From an uncultured Veillonellaceae bacterium (lineage in GTDB: Bacteria; Bacillota; Negativicutes; Selenomonadales; Selenomonadaceae), in the NCBI GenBank assembly GCA_902801565.1, contig CADCIX010000001.1, positions 107,702 to 171,701 on the forward strand: 64,000 bases of DNA, given 5' to 3'. Below are positions 7,358 to 16,425 of the stretch, piece by piece. Each line of letters starts with the position of its first letter. Position 1 is the stretch's first letter. The position numbers and the translations under genes are program-made. The notes beneath the pieces were generated by a model. That model was not told where the DNA came from. It did not search any database and was given only the letters and a program-made list of their open reading frames with translations.

Positions 7358-9865
7358 ATGAGTACACGGAACCGCTTTACAAACCGGGCCATCAAGGCCA
7401 TTGAATTTGCCCAGTATCAGGCACAGGAAATGGAGCAGGACTACATCGGCACAGACCATCTGCTGCTGGGGCTTTTGCATGAGCGCGGCGGCGTGGCGGC
7501 CCGGGCCCTTGCGACGAAGGGGCTGGATTTTGCCACGGTGCTTCATCAGGTGGAGGGGAGCGGCGTCAATGATGTCGCCTATCCCGTGGACAATCCCTAC
7601 TATACGCCGATTGCCAAGCATGTCATGGAAATGACGGTCAGCGAGGCCCATGCCCTGGGTCATAATTACATCGGCACGGAGCACATTCTCCTGAGCATCC
7701 TGAAGGAATCGGAATGCGCTGCGGTGAAGGTACTGACAGCCCTTGGGATGAACCTTGAGGAAATCAGGAATGAGGTCATCGCCCTTCTGGGCGGCAAGGC
7801 GCAGGGAGGAAACTCCTCCGGGACACAGGCGGGAAAGGCGGCCGGTTCCAAGGCAACGCCGCTCCTGAACAAGTTCGGCAGGAATCTCAATGACCTGGCG
7901 CGCCAGGACAAGATGGACCCTGTGATCGGGCGCCAGGGAGAGATTCAGAGAGTGATCCAGATCCTTTCCCGCCGTACGAAGAATAACCCCATCCTCATCG
8001 GTGAGCCGGGAGTCGGGAAAACCGCCATTGCGGAGGGGCTGGCCCAGCGCATTGTTCAGGGGAGCGTGCCGCACATGCTCCAGAAGAAACGGGTGGTCTC
8101 CCTTTCCATGGCAACCCTTGTTGCGGGAGCGAAGTATCGCGGGGAATTCGAGGAGCGTTTGAAGGGTGTCATCGAGGAAATCATAAAGTCCAGGGATGTC
8201 ATTCTCTTCATCGACGAGATGCATACCCTGGTGGGAGCCGGGGCGGCAGAGGGGGCGCTGGATGCTGCCAATATCCTGAAGCCCGCCCTTTCCCGTGGGG
8301 AGATCCAGATCATCGGCGCCACCACACTGGATGAGTACAAGAAGCATCTGGAGAAGGATGCGGCACTGTCCCGGCGGTTCCAGACCATCATGGTGGAGGA
8401 GCCCACCGTGGAGGATGCCATCGAGATCTTGAAGGGGCTCCGGGACAAGTACGAGGCATTCCATCGCGCCAAGATACAGGATGATGCGCTGGAAGCCAGC
8501 GTGAAACTCTCCCATCGGTACATCACCGACCGTTTCCTGCCGGACAAGGCCATCGACCTCATGGATGAGGCATCTTCCATGGTACGCATGAAGATGGTTT
8601 CCCAGCCTGCGGATGTGAAGGAGATCGAGGAAAGGCTCCAGCGGCTCGGCTGCGAGAAGGAGGCCGCGATCACGGCCCAGGAATACGAGCGCGCGGCGAA
8701 GATCCGCGACGATGAGCTGCATGTGCGCGAGGAGCTGGAGGCGGCGCGGCAGAAATGGGAAAAGCGCGAGATGAACCACATCACGGTGACGGTGGACGAC
8801 ATTGCGGATGTGGTGGCCCTTTGGACGGGGATTCCCGTGAAGCAGATTGCGGCAAAGGAATCGGAACGCCTGCTCAATATGGAGAAGGTATTGGGGCGGC
8901 GTGTCGTCGGGCAGTCGGAGGCCGTGACGGCCATCTCCAAGGCCGTGCGGCGTGCCAGGGCAGGACTCAGGGATCCAAAACGGCCCATCGGTTCCTTCCT
9001 GTTCCTGGGCCCCACGGGCGTGGGCAAGACGGAGCTGGCAAGGGCTCTGGCGACAGCGCTTTTCGACAGCGAGGATGCCATTGTGCGCTTCGATATGTCC
9101 GAGTACATGGAGAAGTATTCTGTTTCCCGCATGGTGGGAGCGCCTCCCGGATATGTGGGCTATGAGGAGGGCGGACAGCTCACCGATGCGGTGCGCCGTC
9201 ATCCCTATTCCATCATCCTTCTCGACGAGATCGAAAAGGCCGACCAGGATGTGTTTAACATCCTGCTGCAGGTGCTGGAGGATGGCCGTCTCACCGACGG
9301 GAAGGGCCGCACGGTGGATTTTCGCAATACGGTCATCATCATGACCTCCAATGCGGGGGCAAATCTCCTGAAGCAGACAGCACCCTCCATGGGGTTTGCC
9401 ACGAGGGAGGAATCCGACGAGGACCAGTATGAGACGGCCAGGAAGAAGGTGCTGGAGGAAGTGCGCCGTGTCTTCAAGCCGGAGTTCCTGAACCGCGTGG
9501 ACGAACTCCTTGTGTTCCATCCTCTGGGCAAGCCGGAACTGGCAAAGATTGTGGACATCCTGCTTCGGGATGTGAAGGGACGCCTGCAGGAAAAGGGAAT
9601 CGGCCTGGAGTTCAGCCCGGCCGCCAAGATGCTTCTGGTGGAGCAGGGGACGGATTTCAAGTATGGGGCACGGCCACTGAAGCGCGCCATCCAGAGGATG
9701 GTGGAGGACGAGATTGCGGCCCGCCTTCTGGGACGCGATTTCAAGGCCGGGGATACCATCTATGTGAAGAAGACCGGCGGAGCCCTGGAATTTGGAAAGA
9801 AGCAGCCAAAACCTGCTGCGGAGAAAAAGGCAGCATTGGAGACTGCGGATGCAGCGGCGGAATAG
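7358..9865 (+). CDS. clpC: ATP-dependent Clp protease ATPase ClpC
   Basis: ClpC unfolds substrates, including arginine-phosphorylated proteins, for ClpP. The 835-aa protein has a double Clp-N repeat (residues 1-145), AAA+ domain 1 with Walker A GEPGVGKT (about 215-222), a UVR/M-domain coiled coil (about 420-450), AAA+ domain 2 with Walker A GPTGVGKT (about 551-558) and a C-terminal ClpB-D2-small domain. An alanine- and lysine-rich tail ends the protein. The context (mcsAB upstream, radA downstream) is classical. Confidence 0.95.
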   Translation: MSTRNRFTNRAIKAIEFAQYQAQEMEQDYIGTDHLLLGLLHERGGVAARALATKGLDFATVLHQVEGSGVNDVAYPVDNPYYTPIAKHVMEMTVSEAHALGHNYIGTEHILLSILKESECAAVKVLTALGMNLEEIRNEVIALLGGKAQGGNSSGTQAGKAAGSKATPLLNKFGRNLNDLARQDKMDPVIGRQGEIQRVIQILSRRTKNNPILIGEPGVGKTAIAEGLAQRIVQGSVPHMLQKKRVVSLSMATLVAGAKYRGEFEERLKGVIEEIIKSRDVILFIDEMHTLVGAGAAEGALDAANILKPALSRGEIQIIGATTLDEYKKHLEKDAALSRRFQTIMVEEPTVEDAIEILKGLRDKYEAFHRAKIQDDALEASVKLSHRYITDRFLPDKAIDLMDEASSMVRMKMVSQPADVKEIEERLQRLGCEKEAAITAQEYERAAKIRDDELHVREELEAARQKWEKREMNHITVTVDDIADVVALWTGIPVKQIAAKESERLLNMEKVLGRRVVGQSEAVTAISKAVRRARAGLRDPKRPIGSFLFLGPTGVGKTELARALATALFDSEDAIVRFDMSEYMEKYSVSRMVGAPPGYVGYEEGGQLTDAVRRHPYSIILLDEIEKADQDVFNILLQVLEDGRLTDGKGRTVDFRNTVIIMTSNAGANLLKQTAPSMGFATREESDEDQYETARKKVLEEVRRVFKPEFLNRVDELLVFHPLGKPELAKIVDILLRDVKGRLQEKGIGLEFSPAAKMLLVEQGTDFKYGARPLKRAIQRMVEDEIAARLLGRDFKAGDTIYVKKTGGALEFGKKQPKPAAEKKAALETADAAAE

Positions 9866-9983
9866 GCTGGCTCCCGAAGGATTCAGCGGGAAGTTCGGCA
9901 ACTTCCTGTTGAATCTTTTTTGGGCAGTCGTCTGGCTGGGACGCTGGTGCATACGCATCATAGGAAGATATCTGGGGAGGTGA
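9849..9983 (+). CDS. Small hydrophobic protein between clpC and radA
   Basis: A 44-aa frame overlaps the last 17 bp of clpC and ends 4 bp before the radA start. It has a basic N-terminus, one likely membrane helix ('NLFWAVVWLG', about residues 21-38) and a basic C-terminus, as in many bacterial small membrane proteins. GGAG lies about 8 bases before the ATG, and the overlap/abutment at both ends suits translational coupling. The family is unknown; it could still be a chance frame. Confidence 0.42.
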   Translation: MQRRNRLAPEGFSGKFGNFLLNLFWAVVWLGRWCIRIIGRYLGR

Positions 9984-9987
9984 GCCC

Positions 9988-11367
9988 TTGCCGAAAAAGA
10001 GGAAAACGGCATACGTGTGCCAGGAATGCGGATACGAGGCAGTGAAATGGCTTGGCAGATGTCCCGGCTGCGGTGCGTGGAATTCCATGGTGGAGGAAGT
10101 GGTGGCTCCGGAAAGCACCGATGGCAGAGGGCTTCGCCTGGGCCTTTCCGATGCGCAGAAACCGAGGCCCATCTCAGAAGTGGAGGTGGAGGACCTGCCA
10201 CGCTTTTCCACGGGCTCCCAGGAACTGGACCGGGTATTGGGCGGCGGCGTGATTCCCGGCTCCATGGTGCTCATTGTGGGGGACCCGGGGGTCGGGAAAT
10301 CCAGTCTGACACTGAAGGTCTGCGCGAACACTGCCCGAAACGGCAAGAAGGTGCTCTATGTCACGGGGGAAGAGAGCACGCGTCAGGTGCGCATGCGGGC
10401 GGATCGGCTGGATGCCCTTGCCGATTCCCTGCTGGTGGTCAGTGAGACGAATCTGGAGACCATCGAGGCACATGTGTCGAATGTGAAGCCGGATCTATTG
10501 GTCATCGATTCCATCCAGACGATTTTCCGTCCGGATGTGCAAAGTGCCCCGGGAAGTGTGTCCCAGGTGCGGGAATGCTCGGTGGACCTTCTTCGCATCG
10601 CCAAGTCGAATGGGATTGCCGTCTTTGTCATCGGCCATGTGACGAAGGAAGGGAATCTGGCAGGCCCAAGGGTGCTGGAGCACATCGTGGATACCGTTCT
10701 CTATTTCGAGGGGGAGCGGAATGCGGAGTACCGGGTGCTCCGCGCCGTGAAGAACCGTTTTGGCAGCACCAATGAACTGGGGCTCTTCGAGATGCGGGAG
10801 GTGGGGCTGGTGGATGTCCCGGATGCCTCGAAGCTCTTCCTGTCGGATCGGGAGGCGGATTCCGGCACGGTGGTGATTCCCACCGTGGAAGGGACGCGTC
10901 CCCTGCTGGTGGAACTGCAGGCACTGGTGGCACCGACGCCCTATGTGCCGCCGAGGCGTACCTCGGATGCCGTGGATATCAAGAGCCTGCAGCTTCTTCT
11001 TGCGGTGCTGGAAAAGAGAGTGCATCTCTCCCTTGGCACCTGTGATGTCTATGTGAAGGTGGCCGGTGGCATCAAGATTGACGAGCCGGCGGCAGACCTT
11101 GGCATCTGTGTGGCCATGGCCTCCAGTTTCGCGAATCGTCTGCTTCGCCCCAAGACCATTGTCTTTGGCGAGGTGGGGCTGTCCGGCGAGGTTCGGGCGG
11201 TAGGCCAGGCGGATATCCGCATCCATGAGGCGAAGCGGCTTGGCTTCCAGCATGTGGTGCTTCCCATGAAGAACTACAGCCAGCTGAAGGGGGAAATCCG
11301 GGGAATCCGGCTCTATGGCGCGGAAACCGTCGGGGATGCCCTGAAACTGGCGATGCCGAGACGATGA
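9988..11367 (+). CDS. radA: DNA repair protein RadA
   Basis: RadA promotes branch migration in recombination repair. The 459-aa protein has an N-terminal C4 zinc finger (CQECGYEAVKWLGRCPGC), Walker A GDPGVGKS (about 98-105), the RadA-specific KNRFG motif (around residue 250) and a Lon-protease-like C-terminal domain. Translation begins at TTG 9988, preceded by GGGAGGTGA. Its place at the end of the clpC operon is common in Firmicutes. Confidence 0.94.
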   Translation: MPKKRKTAYVCQECGYEAVKWLGRCPGCGAWNSMVEEVVAPESTDGRGLRLGLSDAQKPRPISEVEVEDLPRFSTGSQELDRVLGGGVIPGSMVLIVGDPGVGKSSLTLKVCANTARNGKKVLYVTGEESTRQVRMRADRLDALADSLLVVSETNLETIEAHVSNVKPDLLVIDSIQTIFRPDVQSAPGSVSQVRECSVDLLRIAKSNGIAVFVIGHVTKEGNLAGPRVLEHIVDTVLYFEGERNAEYRVLRAVKNRFGSTNELGLFEMREVGLVDVPDASKLFLSDREADSGTVVIPTVEGTRPLLVELQALVAPTPYVPPRRTSDAVDIKSLQLLLAVLEKRVHLSLGTCDVYVKVAGGIKIDEPAADLGICVAMASSFANRLLRPKTIVFGEVGLSGEVRAVGQADIRIHEAKRLGFQHVVLPMKNYSQLKGEIRGIRLYGAETVGDALKLAMPRR

Positions 11368-11398
11368 AAGACTTTGAAAAGAATAGGCAGGGTGCAGT

Positions 11399-12565
11399 GT
11401 GCGAAATTTAGGAAATAGGATTCTGGCCGTAGTATGGATGCTGGTTGTATTTTTGTACAATCCTTCTTTGGCAGAGTCTGCCGCAGGGGAGGGCGAGGTT
11501 CCTGCCATTACAGCGACCTCTGCGATTCTCATAGAGGCATCGACAGGGCGTGTGGTATATGAAAAGAATGCGGATGAGGTGCGCCCTCCTGCCAGCATGA
11601 CGAAGATGATGACCTGCATTCTCGGCTTGGAGAATATGGGCGTCCGGGCATTGATCACGGTTTCCCCGAATGCGGCGATGACGGAGGATTCCGCTCTGGG
11701 GCTGCAGCCGGGAGATCAGGTGGATGCCCAGAACCTTCTCCTGGGCATGATGATGGTCTCGGACAACGGGGCGGCGGTGGCCGTCGCCGAACACATCGAT
11801 GGCACGGTGCAGAGATTTGCTGCACGGATGAACGAAAAGGCCCGGGAAATCGGCTGCACGGATACCAATTTTGCCAATCCCAATGGACTGCCGAACTCCG
11901 CGCATCTTTCCACGGCACGGGATATGGCGCGGATTGCGGCCTATTGCATGAGGAACCGGGAGTTCCGCAGCATTGTGGGGGAAAGGCAGGCATCCATGCG
12001 CTGGGAGTCGCCGAGGGGGAAGTTCCTCGGCATGGAGAACACCAACGAACTCTTGGGAAGCTATGAGGGCATCACGGGCATCAAGACAGGATGGACGATT
12101 GCCGCAGGGGGATGCCTTGCGGCCTCAGCCAGGCGGAATGGCGTGGAACTCATTGCCGTTGTCATGAACTCCGAGGATACGAAGATACGGTTCCAGGATG
12201 CCCAAAAGCTGCTGGACTATGGCTTCTCCCATGTGAAGCTGCAGCGCGTCATCGCCAAGGAGCGGATGTCGAAACCCCTTTGGGTCAAAGGCGGAACCAA
12301 TTATCGGGTAGAGATCGGTCCTGCGGAGGATGTCAGCTATCCAATCATTGACAATGAGACGGCAAAAGAGTACTCTTTGGAATACCAGATTCCCGCTGTG
12401 ATCAAGGCTCCTGTGAAGAAGGGGCAGGTCGTCGGGCAGATCGTGGTGAAATACAAGGGGAAGGAAACCGGGAAGATTGATGTCACGGCACGGCAGAATG
12501 TTGCCGCAGGGTTCAGTTTTCTTTCCTATTTCTTTGTGGGACTCATGTCGTATTTTATGGGGTAA
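11399..12565 (+). CDS. D-alanyl-D-alanine carboxypeptidase (S11 family)
   Basis: This penicillin-binding protein trims the terminal D-Ala of peptidoglycan stem peptides outside the cytoplasmic membrane. The 388-aa protein has a signal peptide (residues 1-28), the catalytic triad motifs SMTK (Ser66, Lys69), SDN (about 121-123) and KTG (about 229-231), and the C-terminal PBP5-like beta domain. A hydrophobic C-terminal segment (FSFLSYFFVGLMSYF) may serve as the membrane anchor. It starts at GTG 11399. A paralogue lies at 36030-37205. Confidence 0.88.
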   Translation: MRNLGNRILAVVWMLVVFLYNPSLAESAAGEGEVPAITATSAILIEASTGRVVYEKNADEVRPPASMTKMMTCILGLENMGVRALITVSPNAAMTEDSALGLQPGDQVDAQNLLLGMMMVSDNGAAVAVAEHIDGTVQRFAARMNEKAREIGCTDTNFANPNGLPNSAHLSTARDMARIAAYCMRNREFRSIVGERQASMRWESPRGKFLGMENTNELLGSYEGITGIKTGWTIAAGGCLAASARRNGVELIAVVMNSEDTKIRFQDAQKLLDYGFSHVKLQRVIAKERMSKPLWVKGGTNYRVEIGPAEDVSYPIIDNETAKEYSLEYQIPAVIKAPVKKGQVVGQIVVKYKGKETGKIDVTARQNVAAGFSFLSYFFVGLMSYFMG

Positions 12566-12709
12566 GGAGTCAGAATCTAATGAAATTCCAATCTTGCTCC
12601 ATTTAGTTTTCAAAGTCAACCATTCTGTTTTCATTTACATCTGTTACACTTCATCTTGTTTGAAGCTCCTTGATAAGAATCTTCAAGCAGGATTGGAGGG
12701 AACAAGACA

Positions 12710-13390
12710 ATGAACCAGATAAAGAAGATCAGCAAGAATATATCCAGCAACATCATGAATCATATGCGCCTGCAAGAGGTCCGCGCCTCCCTGACGAAAT
12801 TCACGGCAGTGATGGCAGTCACCATGGCAGTGCTGGCCCAGAGCCTGATCAGCGAGGCCCAGGCCGCCGAACCGGACATTACCCGGGATGTGAGAGCATT
12901 GGAGAAGAATGGTGCTTATCTTACGGGACTCGAACATCGCATCAAGGAAGAGAGCAGCCTGATGAAGAAGATCCTGGCCGATGCGGTGAAGGATCATGTG
13001 AACCTGAGCCAGGCCGCTGACGGTATCAGCGATGTGCTGCGCTACACCCTGGTCATGAAGGATGAGGATTACAGCAGCCGGGTGCCGGAGGCCATGCAGA
13101 AGCTTGCGGAAAGCGGCTATCAGGTGATGAAGTTCAACAATGCCTGGGGCGGCAAATTCTATCAGGGCATCAATGTGCATCTTTTGAGCCCTTCCGGGGT
13201 CAAGGCGGAACTGCAGTTCCACACACCCAACTCCTACGCCATCAAGCAGGCCTCCCATGGTGTCTATGAGATTCGCCGCAATCCCGAAGCCACCCCGGAG
13301 GAAGTGGCCGAGGCCACGGCCAGGAGCATTGCCTACAACAATCAGGTAAAAATGCCGGCAGGGGCAAAAGACATTGCTTGGAAAGTATAG
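12710..13390 (+). CDS. Exported protein with RelA/SpoT-type synthetase motifs
   Basis: This 226-aa protein has a long N-terminal export signal: basic n-region, hydrophobic stretch at 31-44, and an A-Q-A|A-E cleavage site near residue 52. The mature part shows the ordered signatures of alarmone synthetases: RxKxxxSxxxK (Arg77, Lys79, Ser83, Lys87), an Asp108 strand motif (ISDVLRYTLV), Tyr151 in FYQGIN, and ELQFHT (Glu167, Gln169, Thr172), like ExQ(I/L)RT. A synthetase-like fold is inferred. Function outside the cytoplasm, where ATP and GTP are absent, is unknown; it could be a secreted effector. GGAGGGA precedes the ATG and a terminator follows, so it is transcribed alone. Confidence 0.65.
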   Translation: MNQIKKISKNISSNIMNHMRLQEVRASLTKFTAVMAVTMAVLAQSLISEAQAAEPDITRDVRALEKNGAYLTGLEHRIKEESSLMKKILADAVKDHVNLSQAADGISDVLRYTLVMKDEDYSSRVPEAMQKLAESGYQVMKFNNAWGGKFYQGINVHLLSPSGVKAELQFHTPNSYAIKQASHGVYEIRRNPEATPEEVAEATARSIAYNNQVKMPAGAKDIAWKV

Positions 13391-13394
13391 AATA

Positions 13395-13438
13395 AACGGA
13401 GCTGTTGCACGTGATGATCGTGTGGCAGCTCCGTTTTT
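13395..13438 (+). terminator. Rho-independent terminator
   Basis: AACGGAGCTG pairs with CAGCTCCGTT, with an inner GCACG/CGTGT pairing, and ends in a T run at 13433-13437. It lies immediately after the RelA/SpoT-like gene. Confidence 0.8.
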
Positions 13439-13465
13439 GATAAAAGGGTGTTTCGGTTTAAGTTT

Positions 13466-13494
13466 TTGCCTTGAAATTCCGATATCATTATGAT
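13466..13494 (+). promoter_or_regulatory. Promoter of the 499-aa unknown gene
   Basis: TTGCCT (13466-13471) and TATGAT (13489-13494) are separated by 17 bp, about 45 bp before the start codon at 13543. Confidence 0.65.
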
Positions 13495-13542
13495 GGAGTG
13501 TTTTATGCATGCAGGATGAAGCAGGACAAGGAGTGACCTGAT

Positions 13543-15042
13543 ATGATGATTGGGAAGACGGAAGGAACGAGTGCCAGCTTTGTGGATTATCAAATAAATG
13601 CTTATCCCGATAAGGATGGGAATGGCGTGGGCAATGTCAGCGGGGCGATTCGTGGAAAGACCATCGGCGAACGCAATGAGGCTGCTCTGGATGACGCGCA
13701 AAAGAGCATTTCCGATGCATATGCTCTGGATATCAGCGATACGGCGAAGAAGAGGAATATCGCGGGCGGTACCTTCGGCTCTGTGGTTCGTATTGCCTCC
13801 GGCACCGGGTGGAACCGGGAGGAGGAACTGGAGGCCTTGGGGAAAGCCGTAGAGCTTTACCGGCACATGAATGAGAATTATCGATTGACAGGGAGCCCGA
13901 TTTCCCCGGAAGAGGAGCAGCAGCGGATGGATGCCATCCTGAAAGGATTGGCATCGGGACTGCCCGGCACGTTGCAGACTGCCGAGAAAAATGGGGTGGT
14001 GCTGAAGGAGCAGGACTTTGGCGCAGTCGTGAAAGCATCCACCGGCCTGGAGGACGTTCCCGCATCACAAACCACCTATATCCCTGTGACGGAGATCCGC
14101 TCCCGGCATTACAAGTGGACGGAAGAAAAGGGGATCGAGGAAACCCTTTCGAAAGAAGAAGAAATTTCGCGTACCAAGGGAGCTGTGCAGAAACTGCTGG
14201 CGGAGGACATCGGAAAGGCCATTGAAAATATACTGACTCCCTATGAGACGTATGAGAAGGCGCAGGATATCCTTTATGATGGTAAAACCGTAAGCGGATG
14301 GTATTCCATGAATGAGGACACTTTGTCCCTGGATATGACACTGAAAAGTGCGCAGGGAGCTTTTGGCATCCTTGCCAATCATTTGAACAACTATCTGGAG
14401 GAATTCGGAGCAGAAGATTCATTCTTTCAGGCATTGTCGAGTGCCTTGGATGAATTGGATGCCAATGGAGATAATGCCCTTGTGAACCAGATCCGCAACA
14501 TGGTGCAAACCGTCCAGGGCGGAAATGAAATCCATGCGGAGAGCCAGGAATTCAAGGACGAAGTGGAACAGGCAATTTCCAGCTTCTATGGCGTCACAGA
14601 GGAAACATCGCAGGAGCAGAAGCAAAAGAAGGCAGAGGCGGCACCGACGGAGCAGAAGGGCATGACCTTCCTGGATATGCAGCGGCGTGCTGCGGAAGAA
14701 GAAGGGCGACTGCTGGATGAACTTTTGGGAAAGGAACATGAAACGGGTTTTGAGTCCGCAGGTGATGTTCTGGCGAAACGCCAGACGGAGAAAAAGGACA
14801 CGGAATTCACGGAAAATATTCGTCACCTGGATGAAAAGAAAGAACCGAGCAAGCCCTTCGAGTTCCTGACGGAGGAATCGGACCAGGGCACCCCCATGTC
14901 GGAAGAAGAATTGAAGATGGAACAAGCCATCCATGATGCATGGACAGGCATCAGCGAAAGGCTTGTCGGAAAAGTTACGGAACGTGTGGACGCTCTTTTG
15001 TCAAAGCAGCCGGAGGGGCAGAAGGTGGATCTTCTTGCTTGA
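13543..15042 (+). CDS. Unknown acidic, helical cytoplasmic protein
   Basis: I do not recognise this 499-aa protein. It has no signal peptide or membrane segment. The N-terminal third is mixed ('GTFGSVVRIASGTGWNREEE'). From about residue 180 on it is rich in Glu, Gln, Lys and Asp, with coiled-coil-like stretches around 345-400 and 440-480. AAGGAG lies nine bases before the ATG, and a good promoter and upstream terminator show it is its own unit. The length and uninterrupted frame with typical codon use argue that it is a real gene. Confidence 0.75.
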   Translation: MMIGKTEGTSASFVDYQINAYPDKDGNGVGNVSGAIRGKTIGERNEAALDDAQKSISDAYALDISDTAKKRNIAGGTFGSVVRIASGTGWNREEELEALGKAVELYRHMNENYRLTGSPISPEEEQQRMDAILKGLASGLPGTLQTAEKNGVVLKEQDFGAVVKASTGLEDVPASQTTYIPVTEIRSRHYKWTEEKGIEETLSKEEEISRTKGAVQKLLAEDIGKAIENILTPYETYEKAQDILYDGKTVSGWYSMNEDTLSLDMTLKSAQGAFGILANHLNNYLEEFGAEDSFFQALSSALDELDANGDNALVNQIRNMVQTVQGGNEIHAESQEFKDEVEQAISSFYGVTEETSQEQKQKKAEAAPTEQKGMTFLDMQRRAAEEEGRLLDELLGKEHETGFESAGDVLAKRQTEKKDTEFTENIRHLDEKKEPSKPFEFLTEESDQGTPMSEEELKMEQAIHDAWTGISERLVGKVTERVDALLSKQPEGQKVDLLA

Positions 15043-15071
15043 AATCGGAAGCTTTAAATACTAATTTTTGA

Positions 15072-15138
15072 AAACTGCTCAACACGATACCTTTGCTAGG
15101 GGAATCGCTCCTTTCAGACTGTATCCCTTGGGCAGTTT
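15072..15138 (+). other. Predicted structured RNA element in a leader
   Basis: AAACTGCTCAA (15072-15082) pairs over 11 bp, with one G-U, with TTGGGCAGTTT (15128-15138). Inside, GATAC (15086-15090) pairs with GTATC (15121-15125) and GGGG with CTCC (about 15099-15111). There is no T run after the closing stem, so it is not a simple terminator. It ends 28 bp before the next gene and could be a cis-regulatory leader or a processed 3' end. Confidence 0.45.
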
Positions 15139-15166
15139 GCTTTGATTTGATAGGAGGAGTCCTTGC

Positions 15167-15745
15167 ATGAGAACGGCAAAGCGTACAGTTATCATTGTCC
15201 TTTGGATGTTTGTTTTGTCGGTTCTTTTGTCCTGTGGAGGCGTGGCATATTACCAGTATTGCCAGTTAAGGGAAAAGGCAGAAGGGCTGGCCTTGGAAAC
15301 GGTGATGCAGATGTCGGATGTGCAGGGAACAGACCGGGATTTTCATGTAGAAACCTTGCGGGACATGGACGAGGACAAGATGGATGCATCCATTGAGGAA
15401 ATGGTGCGCTTCAAGAAAAACATGGTAAGAGAGAAACGCCAACAAAGGGCAGTCATAGCAGGGGACTGCGAAAAGGAGTTCCATGTCTCCGATTCCTTTG
15501 GCAGCATGGAAACAGAGGCATCAAGTATTCCTGCAGGAGCTTCGGGCAGCAAGATCCGGAAAATCTATGGGAGCAGGAAAGCCCTTGTGTTTTCCGGGGA
15601 AACGGTCACGGATGAGATTTCCTGCGATTACTGTGCTGTCCGCATAGAGGAACCATTGCTTCTTGTACAATTTTTGGGGATGGATGGGTTTGATTGGAGC
15701 TATACGACTTTGGCAACTTCGTTGAAGGCAATGCCCAAAATATAA
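15167..15745 (+). CDS. Unknown membrane-anchored or lipoprotein-like protein
   Basis: This 192-aa protein starts with a basic n-region and a hydrophobic segment (residues 8-30, VIIVLWMFVLSVLLSCGGVAY). The LLSC within it might be a weak lipobox; otherwise the segment is a membrane anchor with the rest outside. The remaining part is charged and has paired cysteines (CDYC, about 169-172). I recognise no family. AGGAGGAG lies upstream, and a structured RNA element precedes it. Only 14 bp separate its stop from the HAD phosphatase start, so they are probably co-transcribed. Confidence 0.7.
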   Translation: MRTAKRTVIIVLWMFVLSVLLSCGGVAYYQYCQLREKAEGLALETVMQMSDVQGTDRDFHVETLRDMDEDKMDASIEEMVRFKKNMVREKRQQRAVIAGDCEKEFHVSDSFGSMETEASSIPAGASGSKIRKIYGSRKALVFSGETVTDEISCDYCAVRIEEPLLLVQFLGMDGFDWSYTTLATSLKAMPKI

Positions 15746-15759
15746 GGAGGAAAAGAATT

Positions 15760-16377
15760 TTGTTGAAGACAATCATTTTTGATATTGGCAACGTGCTGAT
15801 GGATTTTCGTTGGATGGAGTATATGCATTCTCTCTACGGGGAGGATGACAAGAAAATCCAGGCGGTCAACGAAGCACTTTGGGGGCACGGATTTTGGAAG
15901 GCGCTGGATCGCGGAGAGATTTCCGGGGATGAGCTTGTGGAAAAAGTGGTTGATACTGCGCCATTGTATGAGAAAGACATCCGGCACACGATTGCAGGGT
16001 CGGGGAAAGCTATGCACAGGTTTGATTATGCCATTCCATGGATCAATGAACTTAAATCACTTGGAAAGCAAGTGCTGTATCTCTCAAACTACTCGGAATT
16101 CGCCATGGATGCCAATCGGGGGGTACTGGATTTTCTGCCCTATATGGACGGAGGCATCTTCTCCTGTTATGTGAAGATGGCCAAGCCTGACCATGCCATT
16201 TACCATTGTTTGTGCGAGAAATATGGATTAAATCCGTCAGAGTGCCTTTTCACCGATGATATGCCCGAAAATATCCAGGCGGCAAAGGAGTGCGGTTTCC
16301 AGGCAATCCTGTTCGAGGGATACGACAAGACCTATCCTGCTGTCATGGAACTGGCATGGGACGAGCAGGTAAAGTAA
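15760..16377 (+). CDS. HAD-superfamily hydrolase (YihX-like)
   Basis: This is a probable phosphatase of about 205 aa. Motif I is FDIGNVLMDF, of the DxGNV type seen in YihX-like sugar-phosphate phosphatases. Motif II is 'LYLSNYS', motif III the lysine of 'KMAKPDHAIY', and motif IV FTDDMPENI. The TTG at 15760 (or the adjacent TTG 15763) is chosen because AAGGAGG lies 9 bases upstream; the longer frame overlaps the preceding gene. The substrate is unknown. The fructosamine-kinase-like gene follows after 48 bp, so the two may act on the same sugar phosphates. Confidence 0.82.
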   Translation: MLKTIIFDIGNVLMDFRWMEYMHSLYGEDDKKIQAVNEALWGHGFWKALDRGEISGDELVEKVVDTAPLYEKDIRHTIAGSGKAMHRFDYAIPWINELKSLGKQVLYLSNYSEFAMDANRGVLDFLPYMDGGIFSCYVKMAKPDHAIYHCLCEKYGLNPSECLFTDDMPENIQAAKECGFQAILFEGYDKTYPAVMELAWDEQVK

Positions 16378-16425
16378 TGGCATGGAAATCATGGAGCAGC
16401 TTTTTGAGAAAGGCAGAGATCATCT

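Noticed and set aside
6644..10201. A minus-strand open frame of over 1100 codons opposite mcsB and clpC
   Set aside because: It is the mirror of highly biased GC-rich coding sequence. It has no ribosome site, no recognisable domain, and lies fully antisense to well-identified genes.
15072..15138. Simple intrinsic terminator for the 499-aa gene
   Set aside because: The closing stem is followed by GCTTTGATTTG rather than a continuous T run, and the enclosed region is long and internally paired.
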